Assembly: GCA_030141605.1 (NCBI GenBank)
Contig: JAQGDQ010001776.1
Span: 1 to 25,872, forward strand
Length of the DNA: 25,872 bases
Direction: 5' to 3'
From: Tubiluchus corallicola
Lineage: Eukaryota > Priapulida > Priapulimorpha > Priapulimorphida > Tubiluchidae
The notes under the pieces are model-generated. The model was not told the DNA's origin. It saw only the letters and a list, made by a program, of their open reading frames with translations, and did no database searches. A program made the translations under genes and the position numbers. Of this stretch, positions 10,221 through 23,190 are shown piece by piece; positions within the stretch are counted from its first letter, which is position 1; the number at the start of each line of letters is the position of its first letter.

Positions 10221-11451
10221 GCATTATTACCCGCATGTCCGCGTGCTTGGTGGAAGAACTACCATTTTTTAACTTAATGATGTGACTAGGTTGAGAGGTG
10301 AACTCGACGAGCATGGTACCATTAAGCTACGCCACCATTGTTATAAGTGACAATATAATAATTGCGCCCAGGTAAATAGGCCAATAATTAATTTACGTAC
10401 TTGCAAACCTATGTATTTTATATAGTTTAGCTTCTTTCAAAATTGCTAATACTGAAAATTGTAGCTGTATAATTTTATCTAAACTTCTTGTGCAAAAGGA
10501 CCTTACTGAGCAGGTTATAAGCCTAGACCCCATTTCAATGAGCTCGTTATTAAATTTTTTGGAGTCAGTGATAAACCCGAATTTTCTGTGAGTACGTACT
10601 GAATAGCCTACATGTTATAAAGCATAATAGAAGATAAACATAAAATGAGTTATAAAAATTTAATGGTATTATGCAAGGTAAGCAAAAATTAATTCAGCAA
10701 AATAATAAGAATAGGTAAAAGCAGGCCTGCAGTCAGGTTTATTCTGTTTTCAAACTTTCTGGTGAGAGACTGTGTCTGAATTGTAGGCGCACTCCCCTCT
10801 GACCAACCCTTTAATCTGGCCTGCAAATAGTTTTAATAACACTATGTATAATTATAATAACATGTATGTTAGTATAATTATCCGTATCCTAATTCTTTTT
10901 ATTAAGTGTGACATTTTTTATATTCTTACCATTAATTTTGGGCCCTTTTTTCTGTATCGCTACCTTTCGGTCCACTACTACTCGGGTCATTTTTACCGCA
11001 AGGCTGTCATGCAACATTAATTAATTTTTTAATCGTTATTTTCTGGTTTTTAATAACGCCTGTTATAAATCACACGGATTGTGTTGTTTGCAGCGAGGGC
11101 GAGGCAACGAAACAAAAACAACAAAACTCAAAACTAACGTTAACTAAATTCTGCATTGAATTTTGTATTGTTTTGTGCAGCAAATTTTGGTTTTTCGTAA
11201 TTTGACAGTTGCACGAAAAGTGAAAACTGCTCACTGATTCTATGAAATTGAGTCTGAAAAACATTTCTTGTTGTACATTTCTTTCGCTTAGAGGCGCTAG
11301 TGTCATTACATATCGATTTTCTTGCGCAACATGTGATACCTTCCGTATTTCTAATTGTCTTTATCAAAAATTTGGCGATTTTTCAAGAATGTTTTTCAGT
11401 TTAACTACTTTTGAATAACATATAACGTTTTGCAGTTTAATTTGTGTTTGA
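10221..11451. other. Upstream region of the C15orf61 homologue
   Basis: This is AT-rich sequence without a recognised gene or array. It must contain the promoter and 5' UTR of the downstream gene unless a 5' exon lies further away. I cannot point to a TATA box or initiator with confidence. Confidence 0.4.
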
Positions 11452-11609
11452 ATGACATTTTCGTTTCAAAGTATCTTACGTTCATGGCACCTGATTCCCC
11501 GTTTTTCACGGAGATGCGCAAGCTTTGCAGGAAAGCCTAAATCGTCCGATGTATTAACCTGTCATTTACTAGCCAGGGGTAAACCAGCTTGGACGTCTTA
11601 CTTTGTAAA
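11452..11609 (+). CDS. C15orf61: C15orf61 homologue, exon 1
   Basis: The ATG at 11452 follows directly on an in-frame TGA, which fixes the start. The exon encodes 52 codons plus two bases (AA) and ends at a GTGAGT donor at 11610. The N terminus (MTFSFQSILRSWHLIPRFSR) is basic and without acidic residues, like a mitochondrial presequence. That targeting is inference. Residues 29-50 (PKSSDVLTCHLL and then a PAWTSY motif) match the conserved region of human C15orf61, whose counterpart has VLTRHLL and PHWTSF. With exons 2 and 3 the protein is 156 residues; I recall the human one as 157. The function of the family is unknown. Confidence 0.9.
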
Positions 11610-11632
11610 GTGAGTGCTGTTCACGAAAAACT

Positions 11633-11908
11633 AATTTTTATGTATTTTTTACCTTTTTGTCAAACTTTAGGCTAACGAATCAGTTATTTAAAGTTTTAAA
11701 GCCCCTATTCGGATTACAAACAAGTACAACTATTATCAGTCTTAGCTTATGCTTCGATTTAATTTACAACAATTTTTATGTATTTTTTTACCTTTTTGTC
11801 AAACTTTTGACTAACGAATCAGTTATTTAAAGTTTTAAAGCCCCTATTCGGATTACAAACAAGTACAACTATTATCAGTCTTAGCCTATGCTTCGATTTA
11901 ATTTACAA
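11633..11908 (+). repeat. 138 bp direct tandem duplication
   Basis: Two adjacent copies (11633-11770 and 11771-about 11908) are nearly identical and share GCCCCTATTCGGATTACAAA. They differ mainly in TTTAGGCTAACG versus TTTTGACTAACG, one extra T and AGCTTATGC versus AGCCTATGC. The duplication starts 23 bp inside intron 1 and looks recent. Confidence 0.95.
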
Positions 11909-12357
11909 TTTTTAATTCGCTTTTCATTTTGCACACTGAAGACATAGGCAGTTTTCTTTTCGTTTTTGGCATTTTATTCATGAAGCTTAGTAAACTTCTG
12001 TAACTGCACAAGAAGCTCTGTACTGTAGTGTGCAAAAGCTGCTTTATTTTTTATCTCTATTAAAATTTTATTGATATTTGGATTTTGACATCTAAAAATT
12101 AAAAAATTTCTATGGCATTAATTTGCCTCCTAGACCACCACCAAGGGCAAGATGATCCCTGGAGTGTCTACGTTTGGCACTCATTTTTACATCAAATGGT
12201 TTGCAAGTCTGCATATGAGTATGGCTGACCAGATTTATTCGTAATTGATGGTAGAGATCTAACTGTTGACGTAATATAATATAATAACAGTTTTGGCAAT
12301 GCTATAGGTTCCTGTATTACGAGTATATTTACTATTGTGATTTTTACTGATTTACTA

Positions 12358-12610
12358 TTTGGTGTAGTAATGGATAGAAAATTGAGATGGCACAAAATAT
12401 ACTTCTAACTAGTATACTTTACGGTCAGATATCTAACTATAGTATGGTACTTTATGAAGATAAAAAACTGAAATGTTTAAAGCAAACAGTTGCAATTATT
12501 ATGTGTGAGAACGATGCTGACACAACATTATGGGGCTTTACTTATACTACAAATTTAGAATGCTTAAGAGTTTTACAACGAAAATTTTTACGTGTCATCT
12601 TCAAACTAGA
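12358..12610 (+). pseudogene. Decayed LINE reverse transcriptase C-terminal fragment
   Basis: One frame reads FGVVMDRKLRWHK, which resembles the FLGVxxDxxLxWxxHI motif of non-LTR reverse transcriptases. After a frame change, WGFTYTTNLECLRVLQRKFL (from about 12530) resembles the WGNTYxxNLxxLxxLQKKxxRII motif near the end of CR1/jockey-type ORF2. The fragment has frameshifts and runs into the N gap. It is an intronic relic with no catalytic core. Confidence 0.6.
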
Positions 12611-12694
12611 NNNNNNNNNNNNNNNNNNNNNNNNNNNNNNNNNNNNNNNNNNNNNNNNNNNNNNNNNNNNNNNNNNNNNNNNNNNNNNNNNNNN
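12611..12694. other. Assembly gap (84 N)
   Basis: A run of 84 undetermined bases. Proteins predicted across it are meaningless in this part. Confidence 1.
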
Positions 12695-12943
12695 TTTATA
12701 TTTATATTTACTCAAATGGAAAATTATCTGTATTTTAATGCTAATTGTAATGATGCAATGTGGAAAATGAATAAAACTCTCTCTTGAAATAAAACTCTCT
12801 TGACACTTATTATGATGGTATTGAATTTGTATATAACAATTACCTTGACTATTCAACAGCTGTATTAGTATTGTATCTTGGTGTCTTTTCTTTGAGTTCC
12901 CGTTGTCTGAAAACTTGTGCTATTATATTTGTGAATGACCTCT

Positions 12944-13592
12944 AGGCGGGGATGTTTGCCTATGATTGCACTTGCAGTTGAGAAACGTTTTTGTCGAAAA
13001 TTACTAAGTTTCGTTGGCGAAACTTTTCGGTAATTTTCGGTAGCATTTTCACAAGATAGTATGTACCCAGCTTAACATTTTCTCCTAGGTGCTAAAAATT
13101 GCTGAAAAATTGCTAAAATAGTTTAAATAAAGAGTAAATATCATTTTGTTAACTTTTTGGCCCGCTTTGTACGGCAATGTGGCATATCTTCAGTGCTGAC
13201 GAGTGTGAAGCTTTAAGGTCTCCAGGTACAATTAACCGAAACATCAAAGCATAATTTGAATAGTTTAATTTTATAATTTATGAAATATAGGCAACAAAAC
13301 ATTTACAAAATAAAATTTATTAATTTTTTTGAAGCTTCATGACCTTTAATGGTGAACATTGTGTACTGCTTTGCGTAGGATTTTTTTTTGCATAGCTACT
13401 TCATCAAGCTTGTATCAGGGCAAAATGTAAACAACAAACAAAACAAAGTATTTTATTTATTTCAGATTTTTTTCAGTTTTGGTAGTAGTTAGTTTTGTAA
13501 AAATGTTTTCTGTTCAGTTTCGGTATCGGTTTACTAAATATCACAAATTTCGGTTTCGATTTGCGATTTCTGTTTCGGTAACATCCCCGCCT
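12944..13592. mobile_element. MITE-like element with 13 bp terminal inverted repeats
   Basis: AGGCGGGGATGTT (12944-12956) is mirrored exactly by AACATCCCCGCCT (13580-13592), giving a 649 bp unit. Both ends are followed inward by TTTCGG-rich sequence. No transposase is encoded. A clear target-site duplication is not visible (flanks CTCT and CTCG), so the superfamily is uncertain, with hAT as a guess. It ends about 80 bp before exon 2. Confidence 0.6.
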
Positions 13593-13648
13593 CTCGGTAA
13601 GTCTTTTGTATCATAATTGGTTATTACATTGTAGCAGTTTGTTTATGA

Positions 13649-16020
<2,372 letters not shown>

Positions 16021-16148
16021 GCATACCAACTCTTGCTTATGGATTAGGCGCCCGGTGTCTGATTAGTCATACAGAACTGGTGGAGACTCCTAGTGGTTCA
16101 GTGAATATCTACTTCCTGTATAAGGAAGACATTGGCGCTGAATATTAG
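16021..16148 (+). CDS. C15orf61: C15orf61 homologue, exon 3 with stop
   Basis: The exon follows TTTTTTCCAG. It encodes GIPTLAYGLGARCLISHTEL and onward to YFLYKEDIGAEY, then TAG. The human counterpart has GIPTLLYGLG and ends YFLNKEDEGAMY, so this is the true C terminus. The length (2 + 126 bases) fits the phase of exon 2. No poly(A) signal is seen before the next ATG only 96 nt downstream. Confidence 0.95.
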
Positions 16149-16244
16149 CTGTGAACGTGTCCGTGAGAACTCATGATTTGTTACTAGTGAATTGTGAAAT
16201 CCGCGAAAATGAAGCTGTTGATCATTGTGTCTTGACGTTCAGCC
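16149..16244 (+). promoter_or_regulatory. 96 nt intercistronic spacer with a possible trans-splice acceptor
   Basis: The spacer ends in GTGTCTTGACGTTCAG followed by CC and the ATG of the PITP gene. This resembles a 3' splice acceptor 2 nt before the start codon. No AATAAA is present. Such an arrangement would fit a dicistronic transcript resolved by spliced-leader trans-splicing. An ordinary acceptor for an upstream non-coding exon is equally possible from sequence alone. Confidence 0.4.
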
Positions 16245-17102
16245 ATGTTGGTGAAAGAGTATCGCATCTGCATGCCACTTTCAGTAGACGAATATAAGAT
16301 CGGGCAACTGTATACGATTAGCAAGCATAGTCATGAGCAGAGCGAAAAGGGCGAAGGCGTAGAAGTAGTTGTGAACGAACCCCGTGATGACGAAAAGTTC
16401 GGTCGAGGACAGTACACAGAGAAACGCATACACTTGTCAAGCCGCCTGCCGACGTGGATTCGCGGCTTGATTCCAAACTTTTTCTACGTGACTGAAAAAG
16501 CTTGGAATTACTATCCGCACACAAAGACCGAATACACTTGTTCTTTCATTCCGAGATTTTCTGTTTACATAGAGACTAAATATGAAGATAATAAAGGAAC
16601 TACGGAAAACTGTCTGAACTTGTCAGATGACCTACTTACCCAAAGAGAAGTCGATCATATAGACATTGCTTTTGATGCATTACCAGAACACAAGTACAAA
16701 GCCAGTGAAGACTGCACACTGTACAAGTCGGCCAAGACAGACAGGGGACCCCTAGTGGAGGGCTGGCGGGATGGAACTGTACCCATTATGTGCTCATACA
16801 AAGTCGTATACGTGAAATTTGAAGTATGGGGCTTGCAGACAAAAGTTGAACAATTTGTACATAAAGCTGTGAGAGATATATTACTTTTAGGTCACAAGCA
16901 GGCTTTCACTTGGCTAGATGAGTGGTACGGAATGACCATGGATGACATAAGACAATACGAACGAGACATACAAGCGGAAACCAACAAGAAAGTTTTAGCT
17001 AATGTTAGGCACGATTCGGGCGGCGGAGTTTCAAGGCACGATTCTGGCAGCGGTGTTTCAGAAGACGCTTGCTCAGAGACAGAGATTATCTCCAAACCTT
17101 AG
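16245..17102 (+). CDS. PITPNC1: Class II phosphatidylinositol transfer protein (RdgB-beta)
   Basis: The 285-residue intronless CDS is a single START-like PITP domain (residues 1-250). It starts MLVKEYRICMPLSVDEYKIG, as family members do. Visible motifs are QYTEKR (57-61, the inositol-contact region with the Thr of PITP-alpha T59), TEKAWNYYPHT (83-93, with the Asn equivalent to N90), EYTCSFIPRFS (96-106), EGWRD (172-176), KFEVWGLQT (191-199) and FVHKAVRDILLLGH (204-217). KFEVWGLQT, instead of the KWWG type of PITP-alpha/beta, points to RdgB-beta. The family moves phosphatidylinositol and phosphatidic acid between membranes in the cytosol. The tail carries two tandem RHDSG(G/S)GVS units (255-272). 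Vertebrate orthologues have several introns; the lack of any here suggests a retrocopy or intron loss. Confidence 0.95.
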   Translation: MLVKEYRICMPLSVDEYKIGQLYTISKHSHEQSEKGEGVEVVVNEPRDDEKFGRGQYTEKRIHLSSRLPTWIRGLIPNFFYVTEKAWNYYPHTKTEYTCSFIPRFSVYIETKYEDNKGTTENCLNLSDDLLTQREVDHIDIAFDALPEHKYKASEDCTLYKSAKTDRGPLVEGWRDGTVPIMCSYKVVYVKFEVWGLQTKVEQFVHKAVRDILLLGHKQAFTWLDEWYGMTMDDIRQYERDIQAETNKKVLANVRHDSGGGVSRHDSGSGVSEDACSETEIISKP

Positions 17103-17637
17103 GGAATTTATCGCTTTCATTATTACTTCTTGTTAAGCAAGTTTAAAATCACAACAAATCAGGTATGCGAAATTTGATTATCAGTAAAAATTTAAACTCG
17201 TATGGGCATTGTCTTTCATATCATTCTAATCGTCTTTGCAGGACAGACAACTTTTAACAAATTTTGATTTTTTCTTTGCTCCAGATAAAGCAAACATTTT
17301 CTTTGTTATTATTTACTTGTTTACTTGTGTTTGGTACATTCTTTCTTCAAAATGTTTTTTGCTACCCGTCGATAGCAGACCTATTGCAAGGTGTTTCTAA
17401 TGACACAGTAAATTGGCAGTTTTTAATCCGTGTTTGCAACGGACATCACTTTCCATTAAAGTACCAAAAGAATGAAACATATTCTGACTGACTAGGTGAA
17501 CAAATGAACATTTTATTTCGTGTTCACACGTTTGGTTGGTACAATTACAAGATTTAGTAGGACATAGACTCGCCTAGATTGGGACTGCACAAAAGTTGGC
17601 GTTAATTGAGTTTGGCATTATAACAAGGTGCATTAAT
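17103..17637 (+). other. Probable 3' UTR and downstream flank of the PITP gene
   Basis: ATTAAA at 17455-17460 is a possible poly(A) signal variant. The 75-codon frame at 17264-17491 has a hydrophobic start but no family resemblance and lies where a 3' UTR is expected. No A-rich tract typical of a young retrocopy is present. Confidence 0.35.
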
Positions 17638-19175
17638 ACATATATGTGTGCTTGCAAACCTAAACCGTCCATAAGTCGGCATAGTTAAAACTATGTAATG
17701 ATGCTTCAAAGAACAATGCACCAAAATTTTGATCTAAAATTTAATTTTATAACCCTGTGACTATTTCTCTGCGTAGAAACTAGTACTGCAATTGTAAAAA
17801 ACTTGTATTTTCAAACTCCGATAGTAACGCCGAGATATTTGTCTAAAAGAGCCATCTACTGGATTTAAACATAGCTTCCATCTACTCCTGCAAAGTCTGT
17901 AGCAACCAACAACGTTCAATGTGGATTATCTCAGCTTAGAAAGAACATAGAGCGATGAGTTTGGTATCAAAATGATACTCATGAAATGGAGATTCAGGAT
18001 ATGTGAATAACTAGAAAACGTTAATTGACGATTTCACTATGCAAACACACATGTCTGTGCAAATATAGTCATTTTCTTTTGCAAAAAAGTAGGGCGTTAT
18101 GCAAGTCTTATAAAGAGGGACGCTATAACGAGGTTGCCTGTCTCTGAGGTTACTGTCACATTGTTAGTTTATTTCGTCACGGCTGTTGATCTAATCAACG
18201 TCACTTGTTAATATTCATCAGCTTCTTGATAAATGATGACATCTTTGTGCTTTCCAGACGATCTGTCTGTTACTTTGCATAAATTATGGATTTTTATGAT
18301 ATTCTTTGAACTACAGACTTTGAGGACTTATTATGATAGGACTGATAGCTTTAATTTAGCTTAGCACTCCATTTGGTAGCTCCACAGCGCCACCATCTGG
18401 CTACTTCATGTAACCACTATACCCATAGTTGCCATAAGTTTTACACATTACTACTTGTAAATATTAGCAGAGTGTTAAGACTTCTGGATGTGACTGCTCA
18501 AACTTATTGTCTTTGACAAAAATGCATAAATCTGTTTGGCACATTTATGTGTGCTTGGATGGCAAAAATGTCCATAAGTTGACAATTAAGCTTTTCTAGT
18601 TATTCACGTATCCTCAATCTGCATTTCCTGCAGATCATTTTGATACCAAGCTTATCACTCTAAGCTGAGATAATCCACGTTGAAGTTGAGGTGCAGGCTG
18701 TGCAGTGAAAAACATAACCTTGAGAAAACCTCTGTTAAAGTTTGCCTATGTTTTTGTGGCGTTTCTACAAAACACTTGGCAACCGCAGAAATGATGGTTG
18801 TTACGGACTTTGCAAGAGCACATTGAAGTTATGTTTAAATCCAGTAGATGGCTCTTTCTGACGAAGATCTAGGCTTGGCAACAGAAAAAACTGCAAACAA
18901 AATTATTGCTTCCACGAGCTGCTATCGGATTTTGAAAATACAAGTTTTTTACAATTGCATTACTAGTTTCTAGCCAGAGAAGTGGATACAGAGTTATGAA
19001 AATAAATTTTTAGTATTTTTTGAACATTTTCTTGATACCTTCATGCTAAAATATAAAAATCTGTTAATAAAAAACAAAAAATTCACATTTGACCAAATTT
19101 TTGGTGCGTTCTACTTTGAAGTATCATACCGTAGTTTTACTATATCGACTTATGCGTGGAAGCACACATATATAG
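17638..19175. mobile_element. Foldback DNA element with long inverted arms
   Basis: The left end ATATATGTGTGCTTG (17640) is mirrored by AAGCACACATATATAG (19163). Inside, long arms match in reverse complement: AATTGTAAAAAACTTGTATT (17792) with 18937-18956, GAGCCATCTACTGGATTTAA (17849) with 18836-18855, and GGATTATCTCAGCTTAGA (17923) with 18660-18677, as well as GGTATCAAAATGAT and GAATAACTAGAAAA. Arms run roughly 17640-18030 and 18578-19175. The right arm holds about 160 bp extra. TA next to the ends suggests a Tc1/mariner-type target. No transposase is present. Confidence 0.8.
18100..18145 (-). mobile_element. Possible Tigger-like terminus within the foldback loop
   Basis: GGGACGCTATAACGAGGTTGCCTG reads in reverse as CAGGCAACCTCGTTATAGCG and onward, the form of a Tigger/pogo terminal repeat. 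No matching opposite end was found within the loop, so it is probably a fragment. Confidence 0.35.
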
Positions 19176-20244
19176 AATGTTTGTAATGCTCAGTAATGAC
19201 AGTACTTGAGCTATCCACACGTGTGGTGTCTTTATTTGTAATAATGAGTCTGCTAGTCGCTGAGATTGTTGCCCAAGTTACAAAATGTGAAGCCGTGTAG
19301 CTAATTTACTTAAAATAATTTATTTGCTAGCAGATTTATTTGTTAGAAGATTTTTTGGCAGGATTTCATTTTGCTGAGGGGATAATAGCTGCAACCAGTA
19401 TTGGTGGTACAACTGACCATCACGCCAAATTTGGTTGAAAGGCAAAGGACTGGGCATGGAATGGAATTAGCTCTAACGTAGTGTGCATTTGGTGACCCCC
19501 CATGGGTTTTCAGTTTGGCTCCAAAATGGCAAAATAGCCGTTTCTGATAAATACTAGTTTATATGAAACAGCAATAGTTCTGCTGAGAATTGTTAAAGGA
19601 GTTTTAAGACGAGATATTAATAAATATGCATTTATAACCAGGCCAGAGATTTCCTAATTTTTTTTCTTTTTTTACAGAATCACCTTGGGTAACGTATGCT
19701 TTTGTACAACTGTATTTTAGATCCATTTACTTTGTTTCTGATTATTGTATTGAACTCCCCGCATTGTATCTGGTATTATTGGCCAAAAGCCAAACAAAAA
19801 GGTTCTATATTTGCTGTAACTTACTACTTTCTTGCACAATTTAAAGTGTAATTAGTATTCTTCTTAAAGTAATACCTGTATTAACGCTAATATTACAAGA
19901 TTTCTGGTCATTCCAACATAACGATAATGAGCATAATTTTTCGAAGTTAAAATTACATTTAGAAATATGGTTTCTCTTGAATGACACATTTTGTCAACAG
20001 CAACTGTAACATAGTCAAACCTATCTTGCATGTTTTTCACATTAAGTGCTGTTTGTGTACTAGTTACAATCTATTTGCGTAATATAGTACCTCAGGTATT
20101 ACGTCAAAAGCTTAAATCTTGATCAAGTTATGTTTTTAACAACATTTTTAATGTCGTTTTACTCATTTTGCTCTTTGACTTGTGAAATAATTGTGAAAAT
20201 TACTTTCATTTAGAGAACATATTATATTGTTGGTAGTTAGATGC
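19176..20244. other. AT-rich spacer, nothing recognised
   Basis: There are no reading frames over about 60 codons, no tandem arrays and no recognised element ends. Confidence 0.5.
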
Positions 20245-20698
20245 AGTCAACCTCGGCTATAAGGGACACCTCCGGACTGAAAAAACATCGTCCCTTATAC
20301 CCGGATGTCCCTTGTAACCGAAGTGAATCAGACCGACGGTGTATCTAGACCTGTACTTTTATCCATATTTTTATGGATTATTGCTACACATTCAGTACAA
20401 ACGGTATTTTGGAAGCTCCTTCAGTGATGCAAGATGTATGTGACCGTGGAAACCGAGCTGTTCGAAAGCCGAGTTCGCGAAAAATTGAGGTTAAAAATCG
20501 ATCAATTTCGCTTTGATCATAGGGACCCTTATATGCGAGGTAATTTACCTGGGTTTCTATTATGCGGGACCTGAAGATATCGCCCCTTATATCCGAGTAC
20601 CTTATATACGAAGACTTTTTAAGGAAAAACGTTACGAAAAATCGGGTCTGGTGTTGGTGGTCCCTTATGAGCGAGTACCTTATACCAGAGGTTGACTG
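20245..20698. mobile_element. Pogo/Tigger-like MITE
   Basis: The left end CAGTCAACCTCGGCTATAAG and the reverse complement of the right end, CAGTCAACCTCTGGTATAAG, share CAGTCAACCTC and TATAAG. Termini beginning CAG(T/G)C..ACCTC are typical of pogo/Tigger elements, which target TA. The right flank is TA, the left TG (possibly mutated). Internal subterminal motifs such as CCCTTATA and GTACCTTATA repeat. It is about 450 bp and non-autonomous. Short reading frames within it are not genes. Confidence 0.75.
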
Positions 20699-21079
20699 TA
20701 ATGTGTTGTCAAGTACCCTCTTACTGGATTTTATTATGTCTTTGGTTTTTGTATGATCATGATTTCTTCCTTGTTGATTTCCACTGTTTCTTGTTGATGT
20801 AGTTGGTTGAGTGTGATAAGTTCCTTGATTTTACAAGTGCAATAAGGGAAACAGTATTGCCGCACATCCGTTCGAGTGCATAGCTCAATATACATGTAAT
20901 TAGCTACACAATTTTTTCAACAGTTTACAGTTTTTCCAATATTTTTTCTCTAATTTATTAAGAATTTTTACTAGTCTGGTAACAAGACTATTCATGTAGA
21001 GGCACTAAGCAGCCGTTTATAGCAGCAATTTTTTTCTGGGAAATGTTGACATTAATTTTGATACCTCCTTTATGCTATA
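20699..21079. other. AT-rich spacer, nothing recognised
   Basis: No gene, array or element terminus is visible in this stretch. Confidence 0.5.
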
Positions 21080-21756
21080 CAGTATAAGGCACTTATACAG
21101 TACGCAGTGTGCTGTACAGTATAAGGCACTTATACAGTACGCAGTGTGATGTACAGTATAAGGCACTTATACAGTACGCAGTGTGTTATATAGTATAAGC
21201 CACTTATACAGTACGCAGTGTGTTATACAGTATAAGGCACTTATACAGTATGCAGTGTGTTATATAGTATAAGCCACTTATACAGTATGCAGTGTGTTAT
21301 ACAGTATAAGGCACTTATACAGTACGCAGTGTGTTATATAGTATAAGCCACTTATACAGTACGCAGTGTGTTATACAGTATAAGGCACTTACACAGTACA
21401 CAGTGTGCTATACAGTATAAGCCACTTATACAGTACACAGCGTGTTATACAGTATAAGCAACTTATACAGTACACAGTGTGCTATACAGTATAAGCCACT
21501 TATACAGTACACAGTGTGTTATACAGTATAAGCAACTTATACAGTACACAGTGTGCTGTACAGTATAAGGCACTTATACAGTATACAGTGTGCTATACAG
21601 TATAAGGCACTTATACAGTACACAGTGTGTTATACAGTATAAGCCACTTATACAGTTCACTGTGTTATACAGTATAAGGCACTTATACTGTACACAGTGT
21701 GTTGTACAGTATAAGGCACTTATACTGTACACAGTGTGCTGTACAGTATAAGGCAC
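21080..21756. repeat. 37 bp minisatellite with a palindromic core
   Basis: About 18 units follow the pattern CAGTATAAGGCACTTATACA + GTACGCAGTGTGTTATA. Variation is mainly GGCAC/GCCAC/GCAAC and ACGCA/ACACA/ATGCA. GTATAAGGCACTTATAC is a near-perfect inverted repeat, so each unit can form a small hairpin. One unit near 21657 is a few bases short. Confidence 0.95.
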
Positions 21757-21760
21757 TTTT

Positions 21761-23189
21761 ACTGCAACAATCTATTGTCGCCCATACAGGTTTAAACTGT
21801 TCATTTTTTATCTACAAGTGCAAGTGATACAATCTAGTCTGCAAATGTTTTTTAACAAAATGTTAGCACATATATTCAGATCGCCATTACAAATTTTTTT
21901 TCAAGTTGTGTGATATAACAATTATTCGTTATTTGTCAAAATTTACATTTTTCACTATTATATTTGTAACCGTTGTCCATGAACTTATAATATGTCAGAA
22001 TAGTATTTGTTACTGCTTTATTAAATACTCTTACATTTAAGGTGTACATAATAAAATAATTCTTTTTTTCTTTGATGAGTGGATGACTCATTTACATGTC
22101 GTAGTGACTATTGACACTGAGAACTTGTCCATGCGATTTTGTTACATTTTGATGTTAGAGTTTTCGCGCATCTTACACAAAGCTTTACTGTCACTAATAA
22201 AATGTTGTTGTTTTTAAGATTCTATTCGTCTTGTTATGGAATAAAGTACATTTTTGTTAACACAAATGTTTTGGAAGTGCTGGTTTTGCATAAAATGATA
22301 TTTTTTGTGTAATTTACTCGTGTTTACGTTAACGCTGACCATCAACCATGCAATTTTGAAAGCCGTCGTGACAATTTCAAGTACCATTAACGAGAGAAGT
22401 TTTAAAAGGACTATTTAACTTAATAAATGGTCACACAGATGCTTATTATTTTATGAGCAAGAACTCGCTGAGGCTGAGTAACCTGACTAGTGCAGCGAGA
22501 CATGAGTTTATATTACGAACAGCGACTCGCTCGTGTGGGTGCAGTAACTGCTTTAGTTTAGTTCAGCTGTATGCGTCACTAATGACTAATGTCATTTGCC
22601 GTCAATGAAGAATTTCGCAAAGTGCAGCAACATTAAGTATAGTAGTTTGACATGTGGTTTATCAAAAGTTGGCATTTGTTTTGCCACTGTGTAAACTGCA
22701 AACGGAATCTATAACGTTTTCACACATCAAATGTGACGCCGTGATGTCCATATAGAATTAACTCTCATAACTTAAATACAGCTATAAAACTAGACAATTT
22801 ATAACAATCATAATGAATGCTTGATCGGACAAATGCACGGTTAATAGGACGTAATTTATCTAAACAAACCTGATAAAATAATCAAGACTTAGTCTTAAAT
22901 TTCGCCAAGGTCAGGATCCTTGTTACAGCAATATTACAAACTATTTGAGATGCTTAAATTTTAATTTAATTAGAGTTGTTATTGGTTATTAAATTAGTGG
23001 TCTGTTACAACTTAAATAAGAATATTCTCTTGTATTGCAACATCTTAGTAAACTATGCGATTTGGCCCTAAGTCGTTGGCTTTCAAAATGTCGATTTTCT
23101 TTTCGAGGCTCAAAATGTCTGCTTAAAAACTAATAATTGTTCGTCGCTAATTAATAACATTCAGATAAACAGCAGAACTTTCAGGTAGT
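21761..23189. other. AT-rich intergenic stretch, nothing recognised
   Basis: This lies between the 37 bp array and the hAT-like element. No coding exon, tandem repeat or transposon end could be supported. Confidence 0.45.
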
Positions 23190-23190
23190 C

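Noticed and set aside
17264-17491. 75-codon frame with a hydrophobic N terminus
   Set aside because: It lies in the expected 3' UTR of the PITP gene, is short and has no recognisable domain.
20513-20756. Two short frames of 60 and 64 codons
   Set aside because: They lie within the pogo/Tigger-like MITE, which is non-autonomous.
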